DNA of 64,000 nucleotides from Streptomyces cellulosae (lineage in GTDB: Bacteria > Actinomycetota > Actinomycetes > Streptomycetales > Streptomycetaceae): the NCBI RefSeq assembly GCF_000721105.1, contig NZ_JOEV01000009.1, positions 186,001 to 250,000 on the forward strand, read 5' to 3'. Below are positions 18,912 to 28,178 of the stretch, piece by piece. The notes under the pieces were generated by a model. That model searched no databases. It saw nothing but the letters and a program-made list of their open reading frames with translations, and had not been told where the DNA came from. The position numbers and the translations under genes were made by a program. How positions within the stretch are numbered: position 1 is the stretch's first letter; each line of letters opens with the position of its first letter.

Positions 18912-20759
18912 TCAGTCGTCTTCGTTGTCGCCGAAGTCGGGGCGGACGTCCCGGGCGGCCATGATCTCGTCGTTGGAGGTGCCGGCGGCGACCATCGGCC
19001 ACACCATCGCGTCCTCGTGGACGATGAAGTCGACGACGACCGGACGGTCGTTGATCGAGTTCGCCTCCTCGATGACCTTGTCGAGGTCGTCCACCGATTC
19101 GCAGCGGATCGCGTAACAGCCCATGGCCTCCGACAGCTTCACGAAGTCGGGGACGCGGGTGCCGGCGCTCGGCTGCTTGCCGTCCGCCTCCGGGCCGGAG
19201 TGCAGCACGGTGTTGGAGTAGCGCTGGTTGTAGAAGAGGGTCTGCCACTGGCGGACCATCCCGAGGGCGCCGTTGTTGATGATGGCGACCTTGATCGGGA
19301 TGTTGTTCAGGGCGCAGGTGGTGAGCTCCTGATTGGTCATCTGGAAGCAGCCGTCGCCGTCGATCGCCCAGACCGTCCGGCCCGGGACGCCGGCCTTGGC
19401 GCCCATCGCGGCCGGGACGGCGTACCCCATGGTTCCGGCGCCGCCGGAGTTCAGCCAGGTCGCCGGCTTCTCGTACTGGATGTAGTGCGCGGCCCACATC
19501 TGGTGCTGGCCGACGCCCGCGGTGAAGATCGTGCCATCGGGCGCGAGTTGGCCGATGCGCTCGATGACCTGCTGCGGGGAGAGCGAGCCGTCGGCCGGCT
19601 GGTCATAGCCGAGCGGGTAGGTCTCACGCCAGCGGTTGAGGTCCTTCCACCAGGCGGTGTAGTCGCCCTGGCCACCCTCGCTGTGCTCCTTCTGCACGGC
19701 CTGGATCAGGTCGGCGATGACCTCGCGGGCGTCACCGACGATCGGCACGTCGGCGGCGCGGTTCTTGCCGATCTCCGCCGGGTCGATGTCCGCGTGGACG
19801 ATCTTGGCGAACGGGGCGAAGCTGTCCAGCTTGCCGGTGACGCGGTCGTCGAAGCGGGCTCCGAGGGCGACGATCAGGTCGGCCTTCTGGAGTCCCGTGA
19901 CGGCGGCCACGGAACCGTGCATACCGGGCATGCCCAGGTGCTGCGGGTGGCCGTCGGGGAACGCGCCGAGTGCCATCAGGGTGGTGGTGACGGGCGCGCC
20001 GGTCAGCTCGGCCAGCACCTTCAGCTCGGCGGTCGCGCCGGCCTTGAGGACACCGCCGCCGACGTACAGGACGGGCCGCTTGGCGGCGGTGATCAGCTTG
20101 GCGGCCTCACGGATCTGCTTGGCGTGCGGCTTGGTGACGGGCCGGTAGCCGGGCAGGTCCATGGTCGGCGGCCAGCTGAAGGTGGTCTTCGCCTGGAGGA
20201 TGTCCTTGGGGATGTCGACCAGGACCGGTCCCGGGCGGCCGGTGGAGGCGATGTGGAACGCCTGCGCGATGGCGCGCGGGATGTCCTCGGCCTTGGTGAC
20301 GAGGAAGCTGTGCTTGGTGATCGGCATGGTGATGCCGACGATGTCCGCCTCCTGGAAGGCGTCCGTGCCGATCGCCTTGGAGGCCACCTGTCCGGTGATC
20401 GCCACGAGCGGCACCGAGTCCATGTGGGCGTCCGCGATCGGTGTCACCAGGTTGGTCGCGCCGGGGCCGGAGGTCGCCATGCAGACGCCGACCTTGCCGG
20501 TGGCCTGCGCGTAACCGGTGGCCGCGTGGCCGGCTCCCTGCTCGTGCCGGACCAGGACGTGGCGCACCTTGGTGGAGTCCATCAGCGGGTCGTAGGCCGG
20601 AAGGATCGTACCGCCGGGAATGCCGAATACCGTGTCGGCCCCGACCTCCTCGAGAGAGCGGATGAGGGACTGCGCGCCCGTGACGTGCTCGGGGGCGGAC
20701 TGTCCTCCGGATCGGGGCCGCGGCTGCGGGTGATGGGCCCCGGTGGCCTGCTCGGTCAT
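18912..20759 (-). CDS. ilvB: Acetolactate synthase large subunit
   Basis: The 615-residue ThDP enzyme condenses two pyruvates, or pyruvate with 2-ketobutyrate. It has the ThDP-activating Glu in [11 protein letters not shown], the FAD region with [12 protein letters not shown] and the ThDP-Mg motif beginning IDGDGCFQM and ending [11 protein letters not shown] prefer ATG 20759 (MTEQATG) over 20765 because the purine-rich GAGAAGAGA then has proper spacing. The catalytic Pro/Ala/Trp sites look normal. The 270-base leader contains a branched-chain leader peptide and a T-tailed terminator, so transcription attenuation is likely. Confidence 0.97.
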   Translation of the reverse strand: MTEQATGAHHPQPRPRSGGQSAPEHVTGAQSLIRSLEEVGADTVFGIPGGTILPAYDPLMDSTKVRHVLVRHEQGAGHAATGYAQATGKVGVCMATSGPGATNLVTPIADAHMDSVPLVAITGQVASKAIGTDAFQEADIVGITMPITKHSFLVTKAEDIPRAIAQAFHIASTGRPGPVLVDIPKDILQAKTTFSWPPTMDLPGYRPVTKPHAKQIREAAKLITAAKRPVLYVGGGVLKAGATAELKVLAELTGAPVTTTLMALGAFPDGHPQHLGMPGMHGSVAAVTGLQKADLIVALGARFDDRVTGKLDSFAPFAKIVHADIDPAEIGKNRAADVPIVGDAREVIADLIQAVQKEHSEGGQGDYTAWWKDLNRWRETYPLGYDQPADGSLSPQQVIERIGQLAPDGTIFTAGVGQHQMWAAHYIQYEKPATWLNSGGAGTMGYAVPAAMGAKAGVPGRTVWAIDGDGCFQMTNQELTTCALNNIPIKVAIINNGALGMVRQWQTLFYNQRYSNTVLHSGPEADGKQPSAGTRVPDFVKLSEAMGCYAIRCESVDDLDKVIEEANSINDRPVVVDFIVHEDAMVWPMVAAGTSNDEIMAARDVRPDFGDNEDD

Positions 20760-20776
20760 CGGCATTCTCTTCTCGA

Positions 20777-20850
20777 TGCTGAGGGTTTTGTGCTGAGGGT
20801 TGGTGCTGAGGCTTTGTGCTGGTGTTTGTACTGCGGTTGTGTGCTGGGCG
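20777..20850 (-). repeat. Imperfect tandem CAGCAC-type repeats in the ilvB leader
   Basis: On the minus strand, six degenerate units of 12-15 bases beginning CAGCAC or a close variant (for example CAGCACAAAGCCT, CAGCACCAACCCT) run between the attenuator and ilvB. The stretch is G-poor on the message strand and should be unstructured. Its role is unknown; it may be a single-stranded spacer or a protein or Rho-binding region. Confidence 0.5.
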
Positions 20851-20903
20851 TTACGCGAAGTTTGTACGGTGTTCGGCTACTGCACGAACGGTTCCTGTGC
20901 AAC

Positions 20904-20937
20904 AAAAAACCCCTCGTGCCATAAGGCAAGCGAGGGG
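20904..20937 (-). terminator. ilvB attenuator terminator
   Basis: On the minus strand CCCCTCG-ct-TGCC pairs with GGCA-CGAGGGG around a TTAT loop and is followed directly by TTTTTT. A hairpin this strong with a real T run is unusual for the genus. It lies 55 bases after the leader peptide stop and about 145 bases before ilvB, so it should end most leader transcripts unless an alternative fold forms. A competing CGCTGG/CCAGCG pairing (20955-20960 with 20986-20991) sits upstream. Confidence 0.85.
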
Positions 20938-20991
20938 AGCGCGCCGGGTGGGGTCGCTGGGAGTTCCGGGTCCGTCCGGACGTCACCAGCG

Positions 20992-21033
20992 TCAGCCGAC
21001 GCGCTTTCCAAGTACGAGAATTCGGGTGCGCAT
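20992..21033 (-). CDS. ilvB leader peptide (MRTRILVLGKRVG)
   Basis: Fourteen codons encode MRTRILVLGKRVG and a stop. The run Ile-Leu-Val-Leu plus a later Val gives control codons for all three branched-chain amino acids, and ATT, GTA and CTT are rare codons here. A strong ribosome site (GGGGGAGGG) lies about nine bases upstream, and CATAAT, a -10-like hexamer on the minus strand, is at about 21091-21096. With the attenuator downstream this is a textbook ilv leader. Such leaders are known for ilvBNC in Streptomyces. Confidence 0.82.
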   Translation of the reverse strand: MRTRILVLGKRVG

Positions 21034-21066
21034 GGCACTGACCCTCCCCCCGGCATGCACTCACTG

Positions 21067-24000
21067 TCAAGCGGGTGGGACGGGAGTCTCATTATGTGAG
21101 CGCAGCGCCGTACCGCCGCTGAGCACCGCGGTCACACCTCCCGTATACACCCCGGCGCCGCCGCCCGCGAACGCGGGTTCGACCGGCCCGTGCGGCACCG
21201 GATAGCGGCCGCTGCCCAGCGCCCGGCGCAGCCGGTACTCGTCCAGCGGACCGGAGAACGCCATGCCCTGCCCGTGCGTGCAGCCCATGGCGCGCAGCGC
21301 CATGACCTGCTCCGGCAGATCCACGCCGTCCGCCACCGACTGCAGCCCGAGATCGCCCGCGATGCGCAGCAGCCCACTGGTGATCTTGTGCAGCCGCGCG
21401 GACTCGACGACGCCCTCGACCAGACCACGGTCGAGTTTCAGTACGTCGACGGGGAGCCGCCGCAGGGCGGTGATGGCCGCGTAGCCACTCCCGAAGCCGT
21501 CCAGGGCGATCCGCACGCCGAGCCTGCGCAACGCGCTCAGCCGGCGCTCCAGCTCGTCCAGGGAGACCCGGGGGTCGATGTCGGACAGCTCGATCACCAG
21601 GGAGCCCGAGGGCAGCCCGTGCCGGGTGAGCAGGGCCTCTATCGAGCCGAGCGGCATCGAGCGGTCCAGCAGCCGACGGGCGCCCAGGCGGACCGCCACC
21701 GGCACGTTCAGCCCGGTCCCCGTCCGCTCGGCCGCCTGCTCGACGGCCTCCTCCAGCATCCAGCGCCCCAGCTCGGCGGTCTTGTCACTGTCCTCGGCCA
21801 CCCGCAGGAACTCGGCGGGAGTGAACAGCACCCCCTGCGAGGAGCGCCAGCGCGCCTGCGCGGACACCGACGCGATCCGGCCGTCCTGCAGACCCACCAC
21901 CGGCTGGTGCAGCAGCGTGAACTCCCCGTCGTGCAGTGCGGCCCGCAGTCGCGTGGCCAGCTCCGCCTTCCGTACGACGTCCTGCTGCATCTGTGGGGCG
22001 TACAGCTCGACCCGGCCCTTGCCGGCCGCCTTGGCGCGGTACATGGCGAGGTCGGCGTTGCGCAGCAACTCGCCCGCACCGAGGCCCTGTTCGGCGAAGG
22101 CCACACCGATGGAGGCGTTGACCCGGACATCGTTGCCGTCGATGAGATAGGGCTGCGAGAGGGTGGTCCTGAGGCGCTCGGCGAGCTCCAGTATGTGGCG
22201 TTCACGGGCGGTCCGGTCCTGGGATCCGTCGCCGATGATCAGGGCCGCGAATTCGTCGCCGCCTAGACGGGAGGCGGTGTCGCCGTGGCGAACCGCGTCC
22301 TGCAGTCTGCGGGCGGCCTGGACGAGCAGCTCGTCCCCGGCCTGGTGCCCGATCGTGTCGTTGACGGCCTTGAAGCCGTCGAGGTCGATGAAGAGGACGG
22401 CTGTGCCGTGCAGGGCGGCACCCCGGTCGGTGGAACGGCGGCCGGACAGGGCCTGCTGGACGCGCCGGGTGAACAGGGCGCGGTTGGGCAGGTCGGTCAG
22501 CGGGTCGTGCTCGGCGTTGTGCTGGAGCTGCGCCTGCAGACGCACCCTCTCGGTGACGTCCCGGCTGTTGAAGATGAGGCCGCCTTGGTGGCGGTTGACG
22601 GTGGACTCGACGTTGAGCCAGCCGCCGTCGCCGGACCGGAAGCGGCACTCGATGCGGGTGGTGGGTTCGTCGAGAGGGCTGGCGGCGAGGAAGCGGCGCA
22701 CCTCGTGCACCACGCAGCCCAGGTCCTCCGGATGGATGAGTGCGGCCAGTTCCGTGCCGACGAGGTCCTCCGCGGGGCGGCCGTACACCCCGGCGGCGGC
22801 CGGGGAGACGTACCGGAGGATGCCGTTCGGCGCGGCGATCATGATGACGTCGCTGGAACCCTGCACCAGGGAGCGGAAGTGATTCTCCTTCTGCGCCAGT
22901 TCCTGGGCGAGGATGATGTTGTCGAGCAGCATGATGCCCTGGCGCATCACGAGGGCGAGCACCACGGTGCCGCCGGTGATGAGCACCACGCGGTCGACGC
23001 TGCGGCCATTGAGGACGTTGTAGAGGATCCCCAGGGTGCAGACGGCGGCGGCGAGATAGGGCGTGAGCGCGGCCAGGGAGCCGGCGATGGGCCGCGCGGC
23101 CGGGTACCGGCTGTGATCATCTGACTGCGCGGGCGGATGGTGGTGCGGACCGGTGCGCTGTCCCGGCAGGTGCTCGCGCACCAGGCGCGCGCGCCCCGGC
23201 GGATGCGGCCGGTCGGCGTCGCCCGCGGACCGCGGGGCGGCCCAGGGGGCGTACGCGAGCAGCAGCGAACCGGCGAACCAGCCCGCGTCGAGCAACTGGC
23301 CCGAGCGATAGGCGTCGTGCAGCAGCGGCGAGGTGAACAGGGCGTCGCACATCACGGTCAGGGCGAGTGCGCCGATGGCGGTGTTGACCGCCGTACGGTT
23401 CACCGACGAGCGCCTGAAGTGCAGGGCGAGCACCATGCTGAGCAGGACGATGTCCAGCAGCGGGTACGCGAGCGACAGCGCGGCGTGCGCCACGCTCGAG
23501 CCCTCGGACTTCGCCGCCTGCGCGAGGGCGAGGCTCCAGGACAGCGTGAGCAGGGAGCCGCCGATCAGCCAGGCGTCCAGGCCGAGACAGACCCAGCCCG
23601 CCTTCGTCTCCGGGCGCTTGGCGAGCACCAGCAGGCCCACGATCGCGGGCGGCGCGAAGCACAGGAAGAACAGGTCGGCGTAGCTGGGGCTGGGGACGGC
23701 GGTACCCAGGACGACCTCGTACCACCCCCAGACCAGGTTGCCCAGGGCCGCCATCGTCGAGGAGAGGGCGAACAGCAGCCAGGCGGGTCGAAAGCGGATC
23801 CGGGGGTCGCGGGCGTAGAGGAAGCAGGACACGGCCCCGGCGCCCGCCGCGGCGCTCAGCCCGAAATCGCCCATGATCAACGCGACTTCGCGCGAGCCCC
23901 AGCCGACCGCGGAACCGACGGCGTATCCCGCGCACACCAGGGCCAGGACGAGTTGGCGGACCAGGCTCGGTCCGCTGTCGGCGGCCGGGGGGCGGGCCGG

Positions 24001-24078
24001 TGCCGGCCCGCCCCCCGGCGCGGGCTGGACCCGCACCACCGCGTCGAGAGTGGTCGTGGAAGGCGGGGGCGAGTTCAC
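21067..24078 (-). CDS. Membrane PAS-GGDEF-(degenerate EAL) protein, CdgC-like diguanylate cyclase
   Basis: The 1003-residue protein has ten N-terminal membrane segments (about residues 40-390), a PAS domain (400-510), GGDEF (515-690) and EAL (700-950) domains. The cyclase signature GGDEF (606-610) is intact, and an RxxD product-inhibition site (RHGD, 597-600) precedes it at the canonical distance. The EAL domain has lost key residues: SAQAR replaces EALVR, LDGFGSG replaces DDFGTG and ADGVD replaces AEGVE. It should therefore make but not hydrolyse c-di-GMP. GTG 24078 is preferred: GGGAGG lies five bases upstream and upstream codons look non-coding. It resembles SCO5511 (CdgC) from memory. Confidence 0.9.
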   Translation of the reverse strand: MNSPPPSTTTLDAVVRVQPAPGGGPAPARPPAADSGPSLVRQLVLALVCAGYAVGSAVGWGSREVALIMGDFGLSAAAGAGAVSCFLYARDPRIRFRPAWLLFALSSTMAALGNLVWGWYEVVLGTAVPSPSYADLFFLCFAPPAIVGLLVLAKRPETKAGWVCLGLDAWLIGGSLLTLSWSLALAQAAKSEGSSVAHAALSLAYPLLDIVLLSMVLALHFRRSSVNRTAVNTAIGALALTVMCDALFTSPLLHDAYRSGQLLDAGWFAGSLLLAYAPWAAPRSAGDADRPHPPGRARLVREHLPGQRTGPHHHPPAQSDDHSRYPAARPIAGSLAALTPYLAAAVCTLGILYNVLNGRSVDRVVLITGGTVVLALVMRQGIMLLDNIILAQELAQKENHFRSLVQGSSDVIMIAAPNGILRYVSPAAAGVYGRPAEDLVGTELAALIHPEDLGCVVHEVRRFLAASPLDEPTTRIECRFRSGDGGWLNVESTVNRHQGGLIFNSRDVTERVRLQAQLQHNAEHDPLTDLPNRALFTRRVQQALSGRRSTDRGAALHGTAVLFIDLDGFKAVNDTIGHQAGDELLVQAARRLQDAVRHGDTASRLGGDEFAALIIGDGSQDRTARERHILELAERLRTTLSQPYLIDGNDVRVNASIGVAFAEQGLGAGELLRNADLAMYRAKAAGKGRVELYAPQMQQDVVRKAELATRLRAALHDGEFTLLHQPVVGLQDGRIASVSAQARWRSSQGVLFTPAEFLRVAEDSDKTAELGRWMLEEAVEQAAERTGTGLNVPVAVRLGARRLLDRSMPLGSIEALLTRHGLPSGSLVIELSDIDPRVSLDELERRLSALRRLGVRIALDGFGSGYAAITALRRLPVDVLKLDRGLVEGVVESARLHKITSGLLRIAGDLGLQSVADGVDLPEQVMALRAMGCTHGQGMAFSGPLDEYRLRRALGSGRYPVPHGPVEPAFAGGGAGVYTGGVTAVLSGGTALRSHNETPVPPA

Positions 24079-24542
24079 CGGGCCCTCCCGGTCCTGGCCG
24101 CTCCGAGGTCCCTCGGGTCCCGGCGTGGCGGCTGCGCATGCCTTCTGCGGCTGCTGTGCCCGCGGTGATGGTGGCTGCGGTGGTGATGACCGCGGTGTCC
24201 GGCGCGACCGCCATGGTGACCGCGGCCGCGCGCGGCCGTGTGCCAGGGTCGCCGGCGGCGGCTCCGCCGCGTCGGATCGTTCGTCCATAGGCCGTGCATC
24301 GCCCGTCGCCCCCCTCACAGTCTGAAATCCATCCCCGGCGCCGAACGGTGCGCGGCGCAGCCCCTGTCGGGACGATACACCAGTCTCGTCACTCAGGGAC
24401 ATAGTTCCTCTACGCTCCGTGACGACCAGCGGCAACGCGAGCACGGACCGCGTCCGGGAGGTTGCGGAGGGTACCGGAAACGGATTGCGCCCCGGTTGCG
24501 TCCGTCGCGCGGATCGCGCGCGTGCGGCTCAACCCGCGGGGG
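24079..24542. other. 464-base gap between the GGDEF gene and the dehydrogenase gene
   Basis: No confident gene is visible. The minus-strand GGDEF frame stays open to 24444, but codons beyond 24300 have poor third-position bias. A 74-codon His/Arg-rich minus ORF (24075-24299) ends in a GTGA overlap with the GGDEF start and has an AGGGGGG site, while another minus frame (from 24214) has better codon bias but no good ribosome site. The region probably holds the promoter of the GGDEF gene. Confidence 0.4.
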
Positions 24543-25496
24543 TCAGACGCCGGTTGTGCCTGTCGTAAGGATCACGTTGCGCAGCGGCTCCCGGTTCACG
24601 AAACGGTTCAACTGGTCCACCAGGAGCCGCTTGGCGCGCGGCAGGAACGCGGACGTGGGGCCGCCGACGTGCGGGCTGATGAGCACGCCGGGCGCCTGCC
24701 ACAGGGGGTGACCCGGCGGCAGCGGCTCGGGGTCGGTGACGTCGAGGGCGGCGGTCAGGCGGCCGCTCTCCAGCTCCGCGAGCAGCGCCTTGGTGTCGAC
24801 GATCGGGCCGCGGGCCACGTTCACCAGCAGCGCGCCGTCCTTCATACGAGCGAGGAAGTCGGCGTTCACCAGGTGGCGGGTGGTCTCGGTGAGCGGTGTG
24901 ACGAGGACGACGACGTCCGCGTCCGGCAGCAGGGCGTGCAGGTCGGTGAGTGGGTGCACCGGTCCGCGCGCCGTGGTGCGCGCGGAGCGCGCGACGCGCG
25001 CCACCCGCGCTACCTCGAAGGGGACGAGCCGGTCCTCGATCGCGGATCCGATCGATCCGTAGCCCACGATGAGCACGTTCCGGTCGGCCAGCGCGGGCCG
25101 GAACCCACCGCGCCACTCCCCGCGGTCCTGCGCGCGGACGAAGTCCGGAACGCCCCGCAGCGAGGCGAGGATCAGCGTGAGCGCCAGCTCGGCCGTGCTC
25201 GCCTCGTGCACCCCTCGCGCATTGCACAGCCGCACACCGGGGGGCAGATCCTTCAGGCCCGGCTCGACGGCGTCGGTGCCCGCGGACAACGTCTGCACGA
25301 CCTGCACGGAGCTCAGCTTCGGAAGGGGGCGCAGCACGACGTCGACGGGCCGCATGTAGGGGACGACGTAGTAGGCGCAGTCGGCCGGGTCGGCGGGAAA
25401 GTCCTCCTCGCCGTTCCAGAAGCGGTAGTTGAGGCCCTCGGGGAGCCCGTCGATCTCCTCCGGCGGAACGGGGAGCCACACATCAGCAGCAGTCAT
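24543..25496 (-). CDS. D-isomer-specific 2-hydroxyacid dehydrogenase
   Basis: The 317-residue NAD(P)-dependent enzyme has TLSAGTDAVEP at the substrate domain, the nucleotide loop IVGYGSIGSAIEDR, catalytic Arg in VNVARGPIVDTKAL, Glu/Asp in DVTDPEPLP and His in ISPHVGGPTSAF. It probably interconverts a 2-keto acid and a D-2-hydroxyacid such as glyoxylate/glycolate or phenylpyruvate; the substrate cannot be told. It is divergent from an aldo/keto reductase with a 76-base gap. Confidence 0.88.
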   Translation of the reverse strand: MTAADVWLPVPPEEIDGLPEGLNYRFWNGEEDFPADPADCAYYVVPYMRPVDVVLRPLPKLSSVQVVQTLSAGTDAVEPGLKDLPPGVRLCNARGVHEASTAELALTLILASLRGVPDFVRAQDRGEWRGGFRPALADRNVLIVGYGSIGSAIEDRLVPFEVARVARVARSARTTARGPVHPLTDLHALLPDADVVVLVTPLTETTRHLVNADFLARMKDGALLVNVARGPIVDTKALLAELESGRLTAALDVTDPEPLPPGHPLWQAPGVLISPHVGGPTSAFLPRAKRLLVDQLNRFVNREPLRNVILTTGTTGV

Positions 25497-25572
25497 GGTC
25501 TGGAGGCTATGTCAGGGACGCGGCAGCGCAGAGGTTAGGTTGGGGGACCGGGACAGGGAGGGTAACGAGCAG

Positions 25573-26571
25573 GTGGAGCGCAGGACGATCGGCGCGGCGG
25601 CGCTCGCGGTGGGAGCCGTCGGACTCGGATGCATGCCGATGAGCTGGGCGTACAGCGGTTCGCGGCAGCGTGGCGAGGAGTCGCTCAGGGCCGTGCACCG
25701 GGCGCTGGACCTGGGCTCGACGCTCCTGGACACCGCCGACATGTACGGCCCGTTCACCAACGAGCTGCTGATCGGACGGGCGCTGAAGAAGCGGCGCCAG
25801 GATGCCTTCGTCTCGACCAAGGTCGGCCTGTTGGTGGGCGAGCAGCACATCGTCGCCAACGGCCGCCCCGGCTATGTGAAACGGGCCTGCGACGCCTCCC
25901 TGCGGCGGCTGCAGACCGACGTCATCGACCTCTACCAGCTGCACCGGGCGGACCCGGAGGTTCCGGTCGAGGAGACCTGGGGGGCGATGGCGGAGCTCGT
26001 ACAGGCCGGAAAAGTACGGTCCTTGGGGCTGTGCGCGGTGGGAGCGCGGGGCGGCCGCCGGTCCGGGGGCGGGCTGCACGACGCGACGATCCGGCAGCTG
26101 CGCCGGGTGCAGCAGGTCTTCCCGGTGAGCGCGGTGGAGGCGGAGCTGTCGGTGTGGTCGCCGGAGGCCACGGAGACACTGCTGCCCTGGTGCGAGAGCC
26201 GCGGCATCGGTTTCCTCGCCGCGATGCCCCTCGGCAACGGCTTCCTGACCGGCACGCTCACCCCCGGCGAGGGCTTCGAGCGGGACGACGTCCGCGCCCG
26301 CCACCCCCGCTTCACCGCGGAGATGATGGCCGCGAACCAGCCGATCGTGGCCGGCCTGCGCCGGATCGCCGGGCGCCACGGCGAGGACGTCACACCGGCC
26401 CAGGTGGCCCTGGCGTGGATCCTGGCCCAAGGGCGCCACGTCGTCCCGGTCCCCGGCACCAAACGGGAGCGCTGGGTGGCGGAGAACGCCCGGTCGGCGA
26501 CCCTGCGACTGACCACGCGGGACCTCGCGGAGGTGGCGGGACTGCCGCGGGCGCGGGGCTCCTGGGAGTGA
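25573..26571 (+). CDS. Aldo/keto reductase
   Basis: The 332-residue TIM-barrel NADPH reductase has the Asp-Tyr pair in LDTADMYGPFTNE, Lys in VSTKVGL, His in YQLHRADPEVP and the late cofactor region PVPGTKRERWVAENA. The usual GLSE loop is replaced by GLCAVGARGGRRSGGGLHDAT, a Gly/Arg-rich insert of about ten residues. GTG 25573 was taken because GGAGGG lies about ten bases upstream and the family N-terminus (ERRTIGAAALAVGAVGLGCMPMS) follows. The substrate is unknown. Confidence 0.88.
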   Translation: MERRTIGAAALAVGAVGLGCMPMSWAYSGSRQRGEESLRAVHRALDLGSTLLDTADMYGPFTNELLIGRALKKRRQDAFVSTKVGLLVGEQHIVANGRPGYVKRACDASLRRLQTDVIDLYQLHRADPEVPVEETWGAMAELVQAGKVRSLGLCAVGARGGRRSGGGLHDATIRQLRRVQQVFPVSAVEAELSVWSPEATETLLPWCESRGIGFLAAMPLGNGFLTGTLTPGEGFERDDVRARHPRFTAEMMAANQPIVAGLRRIAGRHGEDVTPAQVALAWILAQGRHVVPVPGTKRERWVAENARSATLRLTTRDLAEVAGLPRARGSWE

Positions 26572-26680
26572 CGGGCGGCGCGGGCGCACATCTGGTTGCG
26601 GTGATCGGGAACCTGTGAGGTGCGAGCGGTGTATGAACAGTAGAACCTGCCGCGAGACCACCGTCGAAGGGACCAAGATC

Positions 26681-27850
26681 GTGCAACGTCGAGTTGTGTC
26701 GGCCGCGTTGGCCACGGCCGCGCTCCTGCTGACGGCCGGCTGCTCCTCCGACGGCGGAGGGGGATCACCGGACGCCGGTGACAGCGCCGCACCGAGTCGT
26801 ACGGCGGCGCAAGGGCCCTCGCCCTCCGGCCAGGCCGCCGAGCCCACTCCCCCCGCCAAGGGCTCGGCGAAGGTGGTGCGCACGGTCGCCGAGGGCCTGA
26901 ACACCCCGTGGGGCGTGGCCCCGCTTCCGGACGGCGATCTGCTGGTCTCCTCCCGCGACAAGGGCACGATCACCCGGGTCGACACGCAGTCGGGCAAGAA
27001 GACCGAGTTGGGCGAGGTGACCGGCGTCTCCCCGGCCGGCGAGGGCGGTCTGCTGGGCATCGCGCTCTCCCCGGACTACGCCTCGGACCACATGGTCTAC
27101 GCGTACTTCACCTCGGCCTCGGACAACCGCGTCGTCCGGATGCTGTACGACGAGAAGAAGCCGTCCGGCGAGCAGTTGGGCGCGCCCGACACGATCTTCA
27201 AGGGCATCCCCAAGGGCGTGATCCACAACGGCGGCCGGATCGCCTTCGGCCCGGACCGGATGCTGTACGCGGGCACCGGCGAGAGCGGCGACACCGGACT
27301 GTCCCAGAACACCAAGTCCCTGGGCGGCAAGATCCTCCGGCTGACTCCGGAGGGCGACCCGGCTCCGGGCAACCCGTTCCCGAACTCCCCGGTGTATTCG
27401 TTCGGCCACCGCAATGTGCAGGGTCTGGCCTGGGACTCCAAGCAGCGCCTGTTCGCCGCGGAGTTCGGCCAGGACACCTGGGACGAGCTGAACGCGATCA
27501 AGCCGGGCGGTAACTACGGCTGGCCGGACGCCGAAGGCAGGTCCGACAACTCCGCCTACCGCAACCCGGTGGCCCAGTGGCACACGGACGACGCCTCCCC
27601 CAGCGGTGCCGCCTACACCAAGGGCTCGATCTGGATGGCGGGCCTCAGGGGCCAGCGCCTGTGGCGCATCCCGCTCAAGGGCACCGAGGCCTCGGCCGAC
27701 CCGCAGGCCTTCCTCCAGGGCGAGTACGGCCGGCTGCGCACAGTGGTCGCGGCGGGCGGCGACAAGCTGTGGCTGGTGACCAGCAACACGGACGGCCGGG
27801 GCAGCCCGAAGACCGGGGACGACCGGATCCTGGAGATACAGGTGAACTAG
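26681..27850 (+). CDS. PQQ-dependent sugar (glucose/sorbosone) dehydrogenase-like lipoprotein
   Basis: The 389-residue protein starts with a lipoprotein signal (AALATAALLLTAGC) and a Gly/Ser/Pro linker. A six-bladed soluble-glucose-dehydrogenase-type propeller follows: LNTPWGVAPLPDGDLLVSSR, GEGGLLGIALSPDY, HNGGRIAFGPD (catalytic His region), SFGHRNVQGLAWD, AEFGQDTWDELN and GGNYGWPDAEG. It should sit on the outer face of the membrane and oxidise aldose sugars, if PQQ or a similar cofactor is available; no PQQ genes are in the window. GTG 26681 gives a proper signal peptide. Confidence 0.88.
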   Translation: MQRRVVSAALATAALLLTAGCSSDGGGGSPDAGDSAAPSRTAAQGPSPSGQAAEPTPPAKGSAKVVRTVAEGLNTPWGVAPLPDGDLLVSSRDKGTITRVDTQSGKKTELGEVTGVSPAGEGGLLGIALSPDYASDHMVYAYFTSASDNRVVRMLYDEKKPSGEQLGAPDTIFKGIPKGVIHNGGRIAFGPDRMLYAGTGESGDTGLSQNTKSLGGKILRLTPEGDPAPGNPFPNSPVYSFGHRNVQGLAWDSKQRLFAAEFGQDTWDELNAIKPGGNYGWPDAEGRSDNSAYRNPVAQWHTDDASPSGAAYTKGSIWMAGLRGQRLWRIPLKGTEASADPQAFLQGEYGRLRTVVAAGGDKLWLVTSNTDGRGSPKTGDDRILEIQVN

Positions 27851-27916
27851 GGGCCTCGTGCTCAAGAGGCACGCCGGCCAGGGGGCTCGCTCCTGCGCGG
27901 GCCCGCTCCACCGCGC

Positions 27917-28144
27917 TCATTCCTCCAGGGAGTCCGCCAGGGGGTCCGCCAGGGGGTCCGCTGGGGAGTCCTCCTCGTCCGGCCTCTGCGGCCGCACGAC
28001 GACAACCTTGCCGGAGGTGAGGTCTATCGGACCGCGCCCGGGATCGCCGTCGCCGACGTCCTCCCGGGTCAGCTCCAGCCGGTTCTGTTCGTCGCGGGTG
28101 TGCTTGCGGCCGGGTGCGAACAGCTCCTCGAACATGTTGAACAC
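27917..28144 (-). CDS. Small conserved protein, DUF6191-like (75 aa)
   Basis: The 75-residue product begins MFNMFEELFAPGRKHTRDEQ and continues with an acidic core, ending in DPLA tetrapeptide repeats. The first half is a conserved module I associate with DUF6191 of actinomycetes; its function is unknown. GTG 28144 has GGGAGG five bases upstream. It is convergent with the sugar dehydrogenase and follows the LuxR-type regulator gene on the same strand by 34 bases, so it may be cotranscribed with it. Confidence 0.75.
   Translation of the reverse strand: MFNMFEELFAPGRKHTRDEQNRLELTREDVGDGDPGRGPIDLTSGKVVVVRPQRPDEEDSPADPLADPLADSLEE
27928..27975 (-). repeat. Four 12-bp tandem units in the end of the DUF6191-like gene
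   Basis: Four consecutive 12-base units (variants of GGGGGTCCGCCA on the plus strand) encode DPLA-type tetrapeptides at the protein C-terminus. The period is a multiple of three, so unit gain or loss would keep the frame. Confidence 0.75.
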
Positions 28145-28178
28145 GGCGCCTCCCTGCCGGTCTCTTGCAGCGTACGCC

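Noticed and set aside
24079..24444. N-terminal extension of the GGDEF protein
   Set aside because: Codons there lack the third-position G/C bias of the rest, and GTG 24078 has a very good ribosome site.
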